This document shows positions 48,824 to 57,883 of a stretch of 64,000 nt of DNA, piece by piece. The DNA comes from an uncultured Sulfurimonas sp. (lineage in GTDB: Bacteria; Campylobacterota; Campylobacteria; Campylobacterales; Sulfurimonadaceae), in NCBI RefSeq assembly GCF_963662755.1, contig NZ_OY759725.1:496001-560000 (forward strand), in the 5' to 3' direction. Below the pieces are notes generated by a model that saw only the letters and a list, made by a program, of their open reading frames with translations, was not told where the DNA came from and made no database searches. The first letter of the stretch is position 1, and each line of letters begins with the position of its first letter. The translations under genes and the position numbers were made by a program.

Positions 48824-48839
48824 AGCTTTAAGTTTTATT
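48824..48839 (+). repeat. right attachment-site repeat (attR candidate)
   Basis: AGCTTTAAGTTTTATT, the second copy of the 16-bp direct repeat, 21 bases after the integrase stop and 14 bases before the end of hypA. Confidence 0.7.
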
Positions 48840-48852
48840 TAATCAAGCTTAT

Positions 48853-49194
48853 TTAATTAAGTTCTAGTTGCATTAAAAACATATCTTCACCATCAATTAT
48901 TTTTAAATCTGAACTTTCACAGTTTGGACAGGTGTATTGTAACTCTTTTAATGTTGACTCTTTTTGACACTCATTACACTTAACAACAACACTTTGCATA
49001 TTTATAATAAACTCAGCCTCTTCACATATAGTCTTCTCTTTAAAGGTATCAAAAGCTGTTTTTAAAAGATCTGGTTCAACTCCACTCATTACGCCTATTT
49101 TCACTACTACTTTCATAACTTTAGTTGCGTTATTTGCTTTTGCATTTTCATCACAACTATCTAACAACGATTGAACTATACTATATTCATGCAT
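48853..49194 (-). CDS. hypA: hydrogenase nickel incorporation protein HypA
   Basis: 113 aa from [11 protein letters not shown]: the N-terminal Met-His binds nickel, so the start must be 49194 rather than the upstream opening at 49239. Zinc site CNEC ... CPNC (about 71-90). Delivers nickel with HypB to the [NiFe] hydrogenase large subunit. The start codon overlaps the 3' end of hypX. Last gene of the hyp run, next to the integrated element. Confidence 0.96.
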   Translation of the reverse strand: MHEYSIVQSLLDSCDENAKANNATKVMKVVVKIGVMSGVEPDLLKTAFDTFKEKTICEEAEFIINMQSVVVKCNECQKESTLKELQYTCPNCESSDLKIIDGEDMFLMQLELN

Positions 49195-50846
49195 CTCTTG
49201 CTCCTTAATTTTAATCTGCTTGGTGTTTTTATTGGGCATACTTTATATACAAATTCATGTCTTAGAGTATGAAACTCACTTGTCTCATCCCAAAACTCGG
49301 GATACATAACTTTAAGTTCTTGCTCTTTACACTCATTTATGTACTTTTGGTTTTCTTGTAAATAATCTTGTTTATCATATATGTAATCATCATACTTATC
49401 TTCATCATCTACTAATGTTTGGGCATATTTTCTTAAATCATAAAAATAGTTCTCTTTTTCATAGACCTCATCAATCATATTTATCTCTTTGGCTTTTATC
49501 GCACTTATAGGTAAACACTCTTCAAGTAATTCTTTTGCTTTAACTTCGCCTACTCTTTTTGGAAGAGTGTAAGTGTGGTACTCACTCCCACTTAGTCCTA
49601 GAGTTTTGTAGTGAGGGTTTAAAACACTTGCATCTGAAGCTAATACATAGTCACAGGCCAGAGCCAAAAAGACTCCACCAGCTCCTGCATTTTTATGCAG
49701 AGATGCAACAGTTATAACCTCATCTGAGAAAATAATAGATTTTACAACATCATTCATTGCGTTAATGTTGCTCCAGCCATCTTCTCCCTGCTTTTTAGAA
49801 TCTTCTAACACATTTAAGTGAATGCCATTTGAGAAGAACTCCTCAGCACCTATTAGCACAACTACTTTTGCATCTTCTTTTATATAGTCAAATGCATATT
49901 TTAGTCGAATGCACTGCTCCGAAGTCATAGCGCCGTTATGAAAGTTAAAACAAAGGTACGCCACATCTCCATCACAATGAGAGCCTATCTCATAAAATGT
50001 TTTGTAACTAAGGTCAAATATCAGAGGAAGACGAAGTTCTTTAACACCTTTTATCTTGTCTTTTAAAACATAAGTGCTTTGAAGTTTAAACTTGCCAACT
50101 TCCATTAAGTGACTTATCCAAATAGCACCATCTTTTGTCCCTACGCAAATAGCGCCATCTCGTTTTGCTATAACTTCTTTTGGTTCGCCCCTTAAACGCT
50201 CTTCTTCCCAAACACCAAAGAGATAACACTCGATGCCAAAAAACTCATCTAATACGCCTGGGTAACTGTCACTAAATTTGATTTTTCTTATTATCTCTTT
50301 AGTAGTGTCGTTTTGCCAATCTATTGCTCTATCTTCTTGAGTTAAATACTTGTGCATCGGAGCTTGGAGTTGTGGAGTTGCTTTGAAGTTTTCATCTTCA
50401 AGATTTACAAATAGTTCACTTAAAGCTTTAAGCGTAGCATCTGCAACTTCTGATCTATATATAGAAGCCTTAGATGCATCTCGCATAGAAAATCTTACTT
50501 CACTATATATCTCACCGCCGTCAAACTCTTCGTTTGCTCTTAGGATTACCACGCCCCACTCTTTTTTCTCATCTTTTATGGCATGGTCAAGTGCATTATG
50601 ACCTCTATCACCACGGATACCTGGATGCAAGATAAAGGTCGGCACATTTAAAAATATCTCTTTGGGGATAAATTTCTTTAAGTATGGGGAGAAAACAATG
50701 TCGGGTTTGAATATAGTAACTGCTTCTATCATCTCTTTATCATTTATAGCAAACTGCACAGAGACTATATGACCCATATCTTGGAGTTCACAAAAGACTC
50801 TCTGCGTAAGAGAGTTAAATGCTGAGACGATTAGAAGTATTTTCAT
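49176..50846 (-). CDS. hypX: hydrogenase maturation factor HypX (HoxX): formyl-THF to CO
   Basis: 556 aa with two domains. The N-terminal part (about 1-270) is formyltransferase-like ([36 protein letters not shown]), the C-terminal part (about 275-510) is enoyl-CoA hydratase-like ([23 protein letters not shown]). HypX makes the CO ligand of the NiFe(CN)2CO centre from formyl-tetrahydrofolate and is found mainly in organisms that mature hydrogenase in air. Lies 2 bases after hypE; the CO and nickel branches (hypX, hypA) are thus coupled. Confidence 0.93.
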   Translation of the reverse strand: MKILLIVSAFNSLTQRVFCELQDMGHIVSVQFAINDKEMIEAVTIFKPDIVFSPYLKKFIPKEIFLNVPTFILHPGIRGDRGHNALDHAIKDEKKEWGVVILRANEEFDGGEIYSEVRFSMRDASKASIYRSEVADATLKALSELFVNLEDENFKATPQLQAPMHKYLTQEDRAIDWQNDTTKEIIRKIKFSDSYPGVLDEFFGIECYLFGVWEEERLRGEPKEVIAKRDGAICVGTKDGAIWISHLMEVGKFKLQSTYVLKDKIKGVKELRLPLIFDLSYKTFYEIGSHCDGDVAYLCFNFHNGAMTSEQCIRLKYAFDYIKEDAKVVVLIGAEEFFSNGIHLNVLEDSKKQGEDGWSNINAMNDVVKSIIFSDEVITVASLHKNAGAGGVFLALACDYVLASDASVLNPHYKTLGLSGSEYHTYTLPKRVGEVKAKELLEECLPISAIKAKEINMIDEVYEKENYFYDLRKYAQTLVDDEDKYDDYIYDKQDYLQENQKYINECKEQELKVMYPEFWDETSEFHTLRHEFVYKVCPIKTPSRLKLRSKRCMNIV

Positions 50847-50848
50847 AT

Positions 50849-51847
50849 TTAGCAGATGCGAGGAAGCAGTTCACCGCTTGGAGTGTCTAAAAATCTTTTT
50901 GTACCCCAGCTACTATTTAAGATGACTTTTTGGAGATGCAAGTCTGTAACTTTTCCTATAATAGTCGCACGAGAATTATTTTCAAATGTTTTTAATATTT
51001 CCACAGCTTTGTCTGCATCTTCTTTGTTTATAGCAAGAACAAATGTTCCTTCATTTGCAAGAGCTGCCGCTTCAAAGCCTAGCATCTCACAGATGCCATT
51101 AACCTCATCACTCACAGGAAGATTCTCTTCTTCTACTTCTATACAAACATTTGACTGCGCAGACCATTCATTTAAAACGGCACTCACTCCACCTCTGGTT
51201 GCATCTCTAAGAGCCGTTATTTTTATGTCTGCATCTAACAGAGCTTTTACCTGAGGAAAAAGTGAAGCACAGTCACTCTCTAGTGAACTACTCATATCTA
51301 TGTCTTCTCTAGCGGCAAAAATAGTCGCACCATGACAACCGATATCGCGATTTACAAGGATGACATCATTTTGTGTTATGTTGTTTGAGCTAATGCCTTT
51401 TTTTAGAACTTCACCGACTCCCGTAGTATTTATGAAAATCTTATCGACACTTCCACGTGGTACGACTTTAGTATCGCCACTTACAACAACAGCACCGTTT
51501 ACTTCAAGCTCTTTTTTCATGCTACGAACAATCTTCTCTAAATCTCTTACAGGAAATCCCTCTTCGATAATAACACTACAAGTTAAGTATTTAGGTTGTG
51601 CACCCATCATAGCAAGGTCATTACAAGTTCCACACACAGCAAGTTTACCTATGTCTGCTCCAGCAAAAAAAAGTGGGCTTACCGTAAAACTATCAGTAGA
51701 GAACGCTAGTTCACCACCATGGATAATAGCCGCGTCTTCGCTCTTCTCCAATATCTCATTAGCAAAAGCTTTATAAAACACTTTTGAAATTAGTTCATTG
51801 TTCTCTTGTCCGCCGTTACCTTGAGCTAGTGTAATTGTTTTTGTCAT
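50849..51847 (-). CDS. hypE: hydrogenase maturation protein HypE
   Basis: 332 aa, PurM/AIR-synthase fold (LAQGNGGQENNELI, FSTDSFTVSPLFF, SGDTKVVPRG). The C-terminus is PRIC, whose final Cys receives the carbamoyl group from HypF and is dehydrated to thiocyanate for the CN ligands. Separated from hypD by a four-gene insertion, though these are usually adjacent. Confidence 0.97.
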   Translation of the reverse strand: MTKTITLAQGNGGQENNELISKVFYKAFANEILEKSEDAAIIHGGELAFSTDSFTVSPLFFAGADIGKLAVCGTCNDLAMMGAQPKYLTCSVIIEEGFPVRDLEKIVRSMKKELEVNGAVVVSGDTKVVPRGSVDKIFINTTGVGEVLKKGISSNNITQNDVILVNRDIGCHGATIFAAREDIDMSSSLESDCASLFPQVKALLDADIKITALRDATRGGVSAVLNEWSAQSNVCIEVEEENLPVSDEVNGICEMLGFEAAALANEGTFVLAINKEDADKAVEILKTFENNSRATIIGKVTDLHLQKVILNSSWGTKRFLDTPSGELLPRIC

Positions 51848-51861
51848 TATAATCTTCCTTT

Positions 51862-52881
51862 TTATCCCATCGGGTACATAATATTTAGTTGTATATTTTT
51901 TATCTCTTGCATCACTTCTTCACTAAGCTCTAAATCCATAGCAGCAAAAGATGCATCTAGTTGAGTTGCATCTCTCGCACCTATAATAGTAGATGCCACA
52001 AACTTAAACTGTTTTGAGTACGCAACAGCTAAAGTAACAGGTGAAATATCAAGTTTCTTAGCTATTTCAACATATTTTGCAGTAGCTCCAAGCGTTTTTT
52101 CATTTACAAACCTTGTTCCCTGTGCTTTTGTTCTAGGATCTTCACTCTTCAAGTAAGCACTAAATCTTGCTTCAGATGGATAAAACTCTCCGTTATATTT
52201 CCCACTTAAAACTCCACCGCCAATAGGCGAATAAGGAAGAAGTGAAATCTGTTCTTTCTCACACACATGAGCCAACTCATCTAAAAATCTTGGATTGTTC
52301 AAAGAGAAGTTATTTTGAATGGACTCAAATCTAGAGATGCCAAGTCTTTTAGAAGTCTCATTTGCTTTTGTCAGTCCATAAGCACTATCGTTTGAAGTTC
52401 CAAGATATCTAACTTTTCCCTCTTTAACTAACTCTTCAAAAGCTCTAAGTGACTCTTCTATAGGAACTACTGCATCTGGCCAATGCATCTGATAAAGGTC
52501 AATATAATCAGTCTGCAACCTTTTTAAACTTCCCTCGATAGCACTCTTAATATGAAACTTATCAACAGCTGTAAAACCATGGCGAATAGGAGGAACAAAC
52601 CAACCGTTCGCAGCTCCAGCAACCTTAGATGCTATTATAAGGCTATCTCTTTGTTTGCCTTTTAACCACTTACCAACAATAATCTCAGTTGCTCCAGCAT
52701 ACTCTTTTTTAGGAGGAACAGGGTAAAGCTCTGCTGTGTCAAAAAAGTTTATACCTCTCTCATAAGCCTTATCCATAATTTTAAAAGACTCTGCCTCATC
52801 ACTCCAACTTCCAAAGCCCATAGTCCCCAAACAAATCGGAGTAACACGAAGCCCTGTTTTTCCTATGTATCTATAATTCAT
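51862..52881 (-). CDS. aldo/keto reductase
   Basis: 339 aa, NAD(P)H-dependent TIM-barrel oxidoreductase: RVTPICLGTMGFGSW, NFFDTAELYP (catalytic Asp and Tyr), IIASKV, IDLYQMHWPD and the cofactor-binding ASTIIGARDATQLD. Resembles Tas-like AKRs. No known role in hydrogenase assembly; it sits between hypE and the VF530/mcrBC genes and looks like a passenger. Confidence 0.93.
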   Translation of the reverse strand: MNYRYIGKTGLRVTPICLGTMGFGSWSDEAESFKIMDKAYERGINFFDTAELYPVPPKKEYAGATEIIVGKWLKGKQRDSLIIASKVAGAANGWFVPPIRHGFTAVDKFHIKSAIEGSLKRLQTDYIDLYQMHWPDAVVPIEESLRAFEELVKEGKVRYLGTSNDSAYGLTKANETSKRLGISRFESIQNNFSLNNPRFLDELAHVCEKEQISLLPYSPIGGGVLSGKYNGEFYPSEARFSAYLKSEDPRTKAQGTRFVNEKTLGATAKYVEIAKKLDISPVTLAVAYSKQFKFVASTIIGARDATQLDASFAAMDLELSEEVMQEIKNIQLNIMYPMG

Positions 52882-53108
52882 TTTACACCTACCATTTCTA
52901 AGTAAAGTTTTTCAACTTTCTCTCTCGCCCAGGGAGTTTTTCTTAAAAATTTCAGACTTGAGTTCAGAGTCGGATCAAACATAAAGCATCTAATCTCTAT
53001 GATTTTCGCTAGTTTTTTCCAACCATAGTGTTTAACAAGAGCCTCTAAAATATCTTTTAACTTAATACCATGCAGTGGATTGTTCTTGTTTTTTTCTTTT
53101 TCGCTCAT
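52878..53108 (-). CDS. VF530 family DNA-binding protein
   Basis: 76 aa. NPLHGIKLKDILEALVKHYGW, RCFMFDPTLNSSLKFLRKTPWAREKVE is the full signature of the VF530/DUF2132 family, small helical proteins with DNA-binding similarity. Cellular role unknown. Overlaps the aldo/keto reductase gene by 4 bases and starts 1 base after mcrB. Confidence 0.88.
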   Translation of the reverse strand: MSEKEKNKNNPLHGIKLKDILEALVKHYGWKKLAKIIEIRCFMFDPTLNSSLKFLRKTPWAREKVEKLYLEMVGVK

Positions 53109-53109
53109 T

Positions 53110-54333
53110 TTAATCCTCTATTTTTTCTATATTTAGCATCTCTAACGCTTTTTTATGATTATCTTCATCCGCATAAAAATACTCTTCTAAAAGTGGTTTT
53201 ATTTTGTACTCTTTTACAAATTCTAAATCATCTGCATCTCGTACTTTCATAAAGTAACTATGTCCTAGTTTATAATCTTCTCCTATTGTATTACTGATGT
53301 AAATATTTAGTTTTTCCATCATATCTTTTGCTTCTTGTTGCTCTACTAATTCTAATTTTGGTTGCATCTTTAAAAATGTAAATCTTCTTCTAAGAGCAAT
53401 ATCAACTGTGGCGATTGACTTATCAGTAGAGTTCATAGTGGCTATGATGTAGAGGTTTGATGGAACACTAAACTTCTCTTTTGAGTATGGAAGCGTAACT
53501 TCATAAGCATCTCTTTTATCTTCTTCTATAAGTGTTATAAGTTCTCCAAAGATTTTACTTATATTTCCCCTGTTTATTTCGTCTATGACTATGTAGAAGT
53601 TTTTTTCTTTGTTCACATAAGCATCTACACACAACTGCTTAAATATCCCATCTTCAAGTTTTATCTTCCCATCTTCATTTGGTCTAAAACCTTCTATAAA
53701 ATCTTCATAAGAGTAGCTTTGATGGAAGGTTACAAACTCTACTCTTTTATCATTTCTTATAACTTTAAAAGCTTCGCTATCTTGTGTGATTTCTTCATTA
53801 TCAGAGATACTTTTAAATATCTCACTTTGACTTCTACCCTCTTCTATCATAGATATCAGTCTTTGATAGTTATGAGTTTTTCCAACTCCTGGAGCACCGT
53901 ATAGGATTATATTTTTTATATTAATATTTTGTTGTTGTTTAAGTTTAATAGTCTTTTTAGAAATTATCTCATCTTCTATTATTTCAATTTTATATCCTTG
54001 CTTTTGTGCAAAATTTATTATGTTCTTTATATTATCACAATCGCCACCATTATTACCCCACTGCGTAGTAAAATAAATCTCTTCTGAATTATATTTTATA
54101 GGATTAAAATATCTTGATTGTAAATCTTGGGTTTTACTTTCCCATTCATCTTTTGAAAGAACAACATAGTTATTATTGCAATGCCATTTATTAAATAATT
54201 GCTGTAACTCTTCGTAACTCAAATTATTATGAAGTTTCAAATATTGTTTAAAGATATCAAAACATAAATATTTTAAAGCAGTTCCATTTCTTCCATTTTT
54301 TCTATACAACTTATCTTCAAATTTAACTTTCAC
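53110..54333 (-). CDS. mcrB: McrB-type GTPase of a type IV restriction system
   Basis: 407 aa. N-terminal part about 1-125 of a kind I do not recognise (NGRNGTALKYLCFDIFKQYL), probably the DNA-sensing domain, then a McrB AAA+ GTPase: Walker A YGAPGVGKTH (about 147-156), TFHQSYSYEDFIEGFRP, Walker B DEINRGNISKIFGEL and the sensor ATMNSTDKSIATVDIALRRRF. With McrC it would cut modified (methylated or otherwise altered) foreign DNA. Overlaps mcrC by one base. Confidence 0.92.
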   Translation of the reverse strand: MKVKFEDKLYRKNGRNGTALKYLCFDIFKQYLKLHNNLSYEELQQLFNKWHCNNNYVVLSKDEWESKTQDLQSRYFNPIKYNSEEIYFTTQWGNNGGDCDNIKNIINFAQKQGYKIEIIEDEIISKKTIKLKQQQNINIKNIILYGAPGVGKTHNYQRLISMIEEGRSQSEIFKSISDNEEITQDSEAFKVIRNDKRVEFVTFHQSYSYEDFIEGFRPNEDGKIKLEDGIFKQLCVDAYVNKEKNFYIVIDEINRGNISKIFGELITLIEEDKRDAYEVTLPYSKEKFSVPSNLYIIATMNSTDKSIATVDIALRRRFTFLKMQPKLELVEQQEAKDMMEKLNIYISNTIGEDYKLGHSYFMKVRDADDLEFVKEYKIKPLLEEYFYADEDNHKKALEMLNIEKIED

Positions 54334-55466
54334 TACATAACCCCTATTCTAAATTTCATCTCTTTAACATACTCATCATAACTACAACCATCAACATTCA
54401 AATCAACACTTCTCATTTTAAGTTCAATCATTTTATCATCTTTACCTAATTTTAAATTTTTATTCACATTTTGTATGTGTTTAGGATATAAAAGCATTGT
54501 ATTGTTTACGCCAAAATTAGTTCCATAAACAAACATTTGGTATTTATCAGATGCATTTAAATCATCTCTGTTTTTAACTTTTTTATATTTAGTGTCTATT
54601 ATCATGCTTGAAGTAATGATGTCAGGTTTTAGTTGTAGATTTCCAAAATTTCTTTGGTTTTGTAGTTTTGTTGAAGCATCTATATCTTTGTAAATTTGTC
54701 CAATAAACTTCTCAAAAAGTTCATTCATATCAAACAAAAATGCAAAAGATTTTTTGTCTCTCTCAAAAAGTGGTATAAACTTTTTCAGTAACAAAATCAC
54801 AAATTCAAAACTATCTTTGTATCTGGCATTTAGTCTGTAAAAATGGACTTTAACATTGTCTATGTCAAAATGTCTATACTCAACCTCATCAAATATCAAC
54901 TCACACTGCTTTAAAAGTTTTTTGTTTTTTGTAAATGGGAGAAGTGTTTTTATAGCAAAAAGAAAAAAAGCATTTAGAGTGTTATTCATGCTAAACTCAT
55001 CATATTCACAATACATTTTTGCATTGGTAAAGTTGTACTTTAGATTTTCGCCTACGAGATACTTACCTCTAAGTGTGGTTAAGTTGTCTTGTTCTGTTAT
55101 GTACTCTTTGTATATCCCAGCTTGAAGCTCTTTAAACAACCTAAGGGCAAAAAGCTGTATAAAAATCTCAAAAAAATCATGGTGTTGCTCATTTTTGCTA
55201 GATGCAACATCTTCATTTTGCAAGTTGATGTCATAAACATATCTCAGCATATATATAAAAATATTTAAGTTAGAGTTTTCACTTGAAGAGATTTTAGGAA
55301 GTATATAAAAATCTTGATTATCGTAGTTTATTATCCCACAATATTGCCGAGCCTTTAAAACTCCCCAATCTTCTTTAAAATACTTATGAAGAAGAGGGGT
55401 ATTTACAATATACTTTTTTAAATCAGTATTAGTAATTTCTTTGTATTCGTATATTGTATTGTTCAT
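54333..55466 (-). CDS. mcrC: McrC nuclease subunit of a type IV restriction system
   Basis: 377 aa. N-terminal part (about 1-240) contacts the McrB ring; the C-terminal PD-(D/E)xK nuclease domain shows LKPDIITSSMIIDTKYKK (Asp, Asp, Lys catalytic set, about 275-292). Full length, no disruption, so the system is probably functional. Upstream partner is hypD, 7 bases away. Confidence 0.9.
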   Translation of the reverse strand: MNNTIYEYKEITNTDLKKYIVNTPLLHKYFKEDWGVLKARQYCGIINYDNQDFYILPKISSSENSNLNIFIYMLRYVYDINLQNEDVASSKNEQHHDFFEIFIQLFALRLFKELQAGIYKEYITEQDNLTTLRGKYLVGENLKYNFTNAKMYCEYDEFSMNNTLNAFFLFAIKTLLPFTKNKKLLKQCELIFDEVEYRHFDIDNVKVHFYRLNARYKDSFEFVILLLKKFIPLFERDKKSFAFLFDMNELFEKFIGQIYKDIDASTKLQNQRNFGNLQLKPDIITSSMIIDTKYKKVKNRDDLNASDKYQMFVYGTNFGVNNTMLLYPKHIQNVNKNLKLGKDDKMIELKMRSVDLNVDGCSYDEYVKEMKFRIGVM

Positions 55467-55473
55467 GATTAGA

Positions 55474-56616
55474 TTATATCAAATTCCCATACTTATAGTA
55501 CGCGGCACACGCTCCTTCGCTACTTACCATACAGCTTCCTACTGGGCTTGTTGGTTTACATGCAGTTCCAAAGATGGTACATTCAGGTGGGTTTGCCATA
55601 CCTCTTAGAATGTCTCCGCAGATGCAGAGTTTATGGTCTTCTATCTCTTCTAGTGGAAGTACGTCTTTGTAAATGGCTTCTGCATCATAAAGAGCAAATT
55701 CCGGCTTTAGTTTTAAACCACTTTTTGGGATATTTCCTAAACCTCTCCACTTAAACAAGTCTGCTTTTTCAAAATATTTCTCAACTAATTTTTGAGCAGT
55801 TAAGTTTCCATCATAAGTTACAAGTCTTTTATACTCTATCTCAAGAGAGCATCTATTTTCGATAAACTGCTTGACTATCATACTGATGCCCTGCATCACA
55901 TCAACAGGCTCAAAACCAGTTACAACAACAGGACGTTTATAATCTCTTGGGAACTCTTCGTAGATTTTACTTCCACTTATCACGCTTACATGTGATGGCC
56001 CTAAGAATGCATCTATGCGGTTGTTATAACTATCTACATGTTCATCTCTTGAGTCTATAAGCTCTTTCATAACTTCTGGAACTGTTACATGGTTTATGTG
56101 AAAGAAAATGTTTTTAATATCTTGTTTTATAACTGCATCTAGCAAGGCTGCAGTCATTGGCGTAGTAGTCTCAAAACCAATAGCAAAAAACACTACTTTA
56201 GCATCTGGGTTTTCTTTTGCTATCTTTAAACACTCCATAGGAGAGTAGACAAAGCGTACATCAGCACCTTTACTTCTTGCATCTTGAAGACTGCCGTTAC
56301 TTCCTGGTACTTTTATCATATCGCCAAGAGTTACTAAGATGACATTTTCTTGCATACTTAAAACATACGCATGGTCTATTCTCTCTTTTGGCATGATACA
56401 AACAGGACAACCTGGACCATGGACAAACTTAATGTTTTGAGGCAAAAGTTGAGGGATGCCAAACTTCATGATGGTATGAGTATGCCCACCGCAAACTTCC
56501 ATAATATTTATGGGTTTTTTTAGTTTCTTTGCATCTTCACTAATCATCTTAGCATAAGCTTTTATGGTATTGCCATCTCTAAAGTCATCATATAAATTTT
56601 TAAGTTCTAAACTCAT
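55474..56616 (-). CDS. hypD: hydrogenase maturation protein HypD
   Basis: 380 aa. MEVCGGHTHTI with the catalytic Cys, HGPGCPVC, AIGFETTTPMT, and a C-terminal 4Fe-4S region (CICGDILRG ... PPECTIFG ... PTSPVGSCMVSSEGAC). Together with HypC it assembles Fe(CN)2CO. Overlaps hypC by one base. Confidence 0.97.
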   Translation of the reverse strand: MSLELKNLYDDFRDGNTIKAYAKMISEDAKKLKKPINIMEVCGGHTHTIMKFGIPQLLPQNIKFVHGPGCPVCIMPKERIDHAYVLSMQENVILVTLGDMIKVPGSNGSLQDARSKGADVRFVYSPMECLKIAKENPDAKVVFFAIGFETTTPMTAALLDAVIKQDIKNIFFHINHVTVPEVMKELIDSRDEHVDSYNNRIDAFLGPSHVSVISGSKIYEEFPRDYKRPVVVTGFEPVDVMQGISMIVKQFIENRCSLEIEYKRLVTYDGNLTAQKLVEKYFEKADLFKWRGLGNIPKSGLKLKPEFALYDAEAIYKDVLPLEEIEDHKLCICGDILRGMANPPECTIFGTACKPTSPVGSCMVSSEGACAAYYKYGNLI

Positions 56617-56906
56617 TACGCACCTCTATTTGGACATTCGTCATCCTCTAAAATCGCCATTTGCCTATCTTCTTCATTCATAGCTTCTATGATTTCTTTA
56701 TAAAGTTCTATGGAGTCAAGAGCATCTGCTTCATCAATCTTATTCATAACAAAACCAATATGTAAAAGTACATAATCACCAATAGCGATTGTACCTTCTT
56801 CCATCAAATCTAAACTAGCATCTCGTTGAACTCCCATAGTGTCAACGGTTGCCATATTTAGTTCTTTGTCGATTTTTACTACTTTACTTGGAATTGAAAG
56901 ACACAT
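56616..56906 (-). CDS. hypC: hydrogenase maturation chaperone HypC
   Basis: 96 aa, starting MCLSIPSKV; Cys2 binds the Fe centre with HypD. The C-terminus is slightly longer than E. coli HypC and acidic. Overlaps hypB by one base and hypD by one base. Confidence 0.96.
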   Translation of the reverse strand: MCLSIPSKVVKIDKELNMATVDTMGVQRDASLDLMEEGTIAIGDYVLLHIGFVMNKIDEADALDSIELYKEIIEAMNEEDRQMAILEDDECPNRGA

Positions 56907-57739
56907 TATCTCATCCCCATTTTAAATTTTATCCACTCGCCAACTCTTTTTAAGCTCTCTTTATCTTTGATACTAACTTCAAGTATATCAACATTTGGTC
57001 TTAGCTTTCTTGCATCTGCTTTTTCTTTTTCTAAGTCATACTCAAAATATGGAAGCAAATCTACTTTTGTAAACAGAATCAAATCTGCTTGACGAAACAT
57101 TACAGGATACTTAGCTATCTTGTCTTCACCTTCAGGAATTGAGACAAGAACTATGTTTAAGTGACTTCCAACATCATAAGATGCAGGACAAACAAGGTTT
57201 CCAACATTTTCTACAAAACATACATCTAAATTATCTAAGTTCATATGATGAAGAGCTTTATGAACCATAAATGCATCAAGATGACAAGCCGAACCAGTTT
57301 GAATTTGATGAGCTTCTATGCCTTTAGCTTTTAATCTATCTGCATCTCTACTTGTCTCCAAATCTCCCTCAACTACACCAAATTCAAAATTAACAACATC
57401 TGATAAATGTTCTAAAAGTGTTGTTTTTCCACTACCTGGTGAGCTCATAAGATTTATACAAAGTACTCCATGAGAGTTAAAATGTTCTCTGTTGTGATGT
57501 GCTTCTTGATCGTTTTTATCTAAAATTTTTGTGATAATAGATATAGTTTTTGGATCATTTAACTGAGGATTATCATGCAGATGCTGATGTGCTTCTTGAT
57601 GTTCCTGTGAACTTCCATGAGAGTGTTTATGTGCATGATCATGTTCATGAGAGTGATTTTCATCTCCGTGAGAGTGGTGATTATGCTCGTGTGAGTGTCC
57701 TACGCTATCTGTTATACTGCAACCGCAATCTTTACACAT
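56906..57739 (-). CDS. hypB: hydrogenase nickel incorporation GTPase HypB
   Basis: 277 aa. N-terminal CKDCGCS (Ni-binding CxxCGC) followed by a His-rich stretch with 17 His between about residues 14 and 57, a nickel store seen in some HypB proteins but lacking in H. pylori. GTPase domain with Walker A SSPGSGKT (about 112-119), VEGDLETSRDADR and the Zn/Ni site NLVCPASYDVG. Works with SlyD and HypA to insert Ni. Confidence 0.96.
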   Translation of the reverse strand: MCKDCGCSITDSVGHSHEHNHHSHGDENHSHEHDHAHKHSHGSSQEHQEAHQHLHDNPQLNDPKTISIITKILDKNDQEAHHNREHFNSHGVLCINLMSSPGSGKTTLLEHLSDVVNFEFGVVEGDLETSRDADRLKAKGIEAHQIQTGSACHLDAFMVHKALHHMNLDNLDVCFVENVGNLVCPASYDVGSHLNIVLVSIPEGEDKIAKYPVMFRQADLILFTKVDLLPYFEYDLEKEKADARKLRPNVDILEVSIKDKESLKRVGEWIKFKMGMR

Positions 57740-57883
57740 TTCTTAATTCCTTAGTTTTATTATTTAACCATAAGCAAAATTTATGAATATACATTCATTA
57801 TATTACATTTTAAACATTAAAAGTAAAGTTAAGCCACTTATTTCTTATATGTTTTTTAGACCGTTTTATGCTAAAATCCAAAC
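57740..57883. promoter_or_regulatory. divergent promoter region, hypB / IS1595-like gene
   Basis: 144 AT-rich bases between two divergent starts. TATAAT on the minus strand at 57802-57797 is a hypB -10 candidate, overlapping by one base an inverted repeat TGAAT-ATAC-ATTCA (57784-57797) that could be an operator. No regulator can be named. Confidence 0.4.

Larger units (their letters stand above)
44564..48839. mobile_element. integrated rolling-circle-type element (integrase, HTH, Rep, small protein, unknown gene)
   Basis: Segment of about 4.3 kb bounded by 16-bp direct repeats and inserted between rplU and hypA. All five genes are on the plus strand, opposite to the flanking genes: a 327-aa unknown, an 87-aa small protein, a Rep_trans-type initiator, an excisionase-like HTH and a tyrosine integrase reading toward the right end. 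The Rep/small-protein pairing recalls replication modules of filamentous phages and their satellites (RstA/RstB type) or rolling-circle plasmids. No coat, adsorption or Zot-like gene is present, so it may be a satellite, a remnant or a plasmid-like integrative element. Confidence 0.8.

Noticed and set aside
44564..48839. Complete filamentous prophage
   Set aside because: No major coat, adsorption, Zot or export secretin gene in the segment; only replication and integration genes are recognisable.
50856..51776. Two plus-strand open frames (132 and 138 aa) opposite hypE
   Set aside because: Antisense to a fully conserved hypE; frames arise from codon bias, no promoter or ribosome site.
57589..57679. 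DNA repeat in the hypB 5' region
   Set aside because: The repetitive CATGA/GTGAG pattern is explained by the His-rich coding segment.
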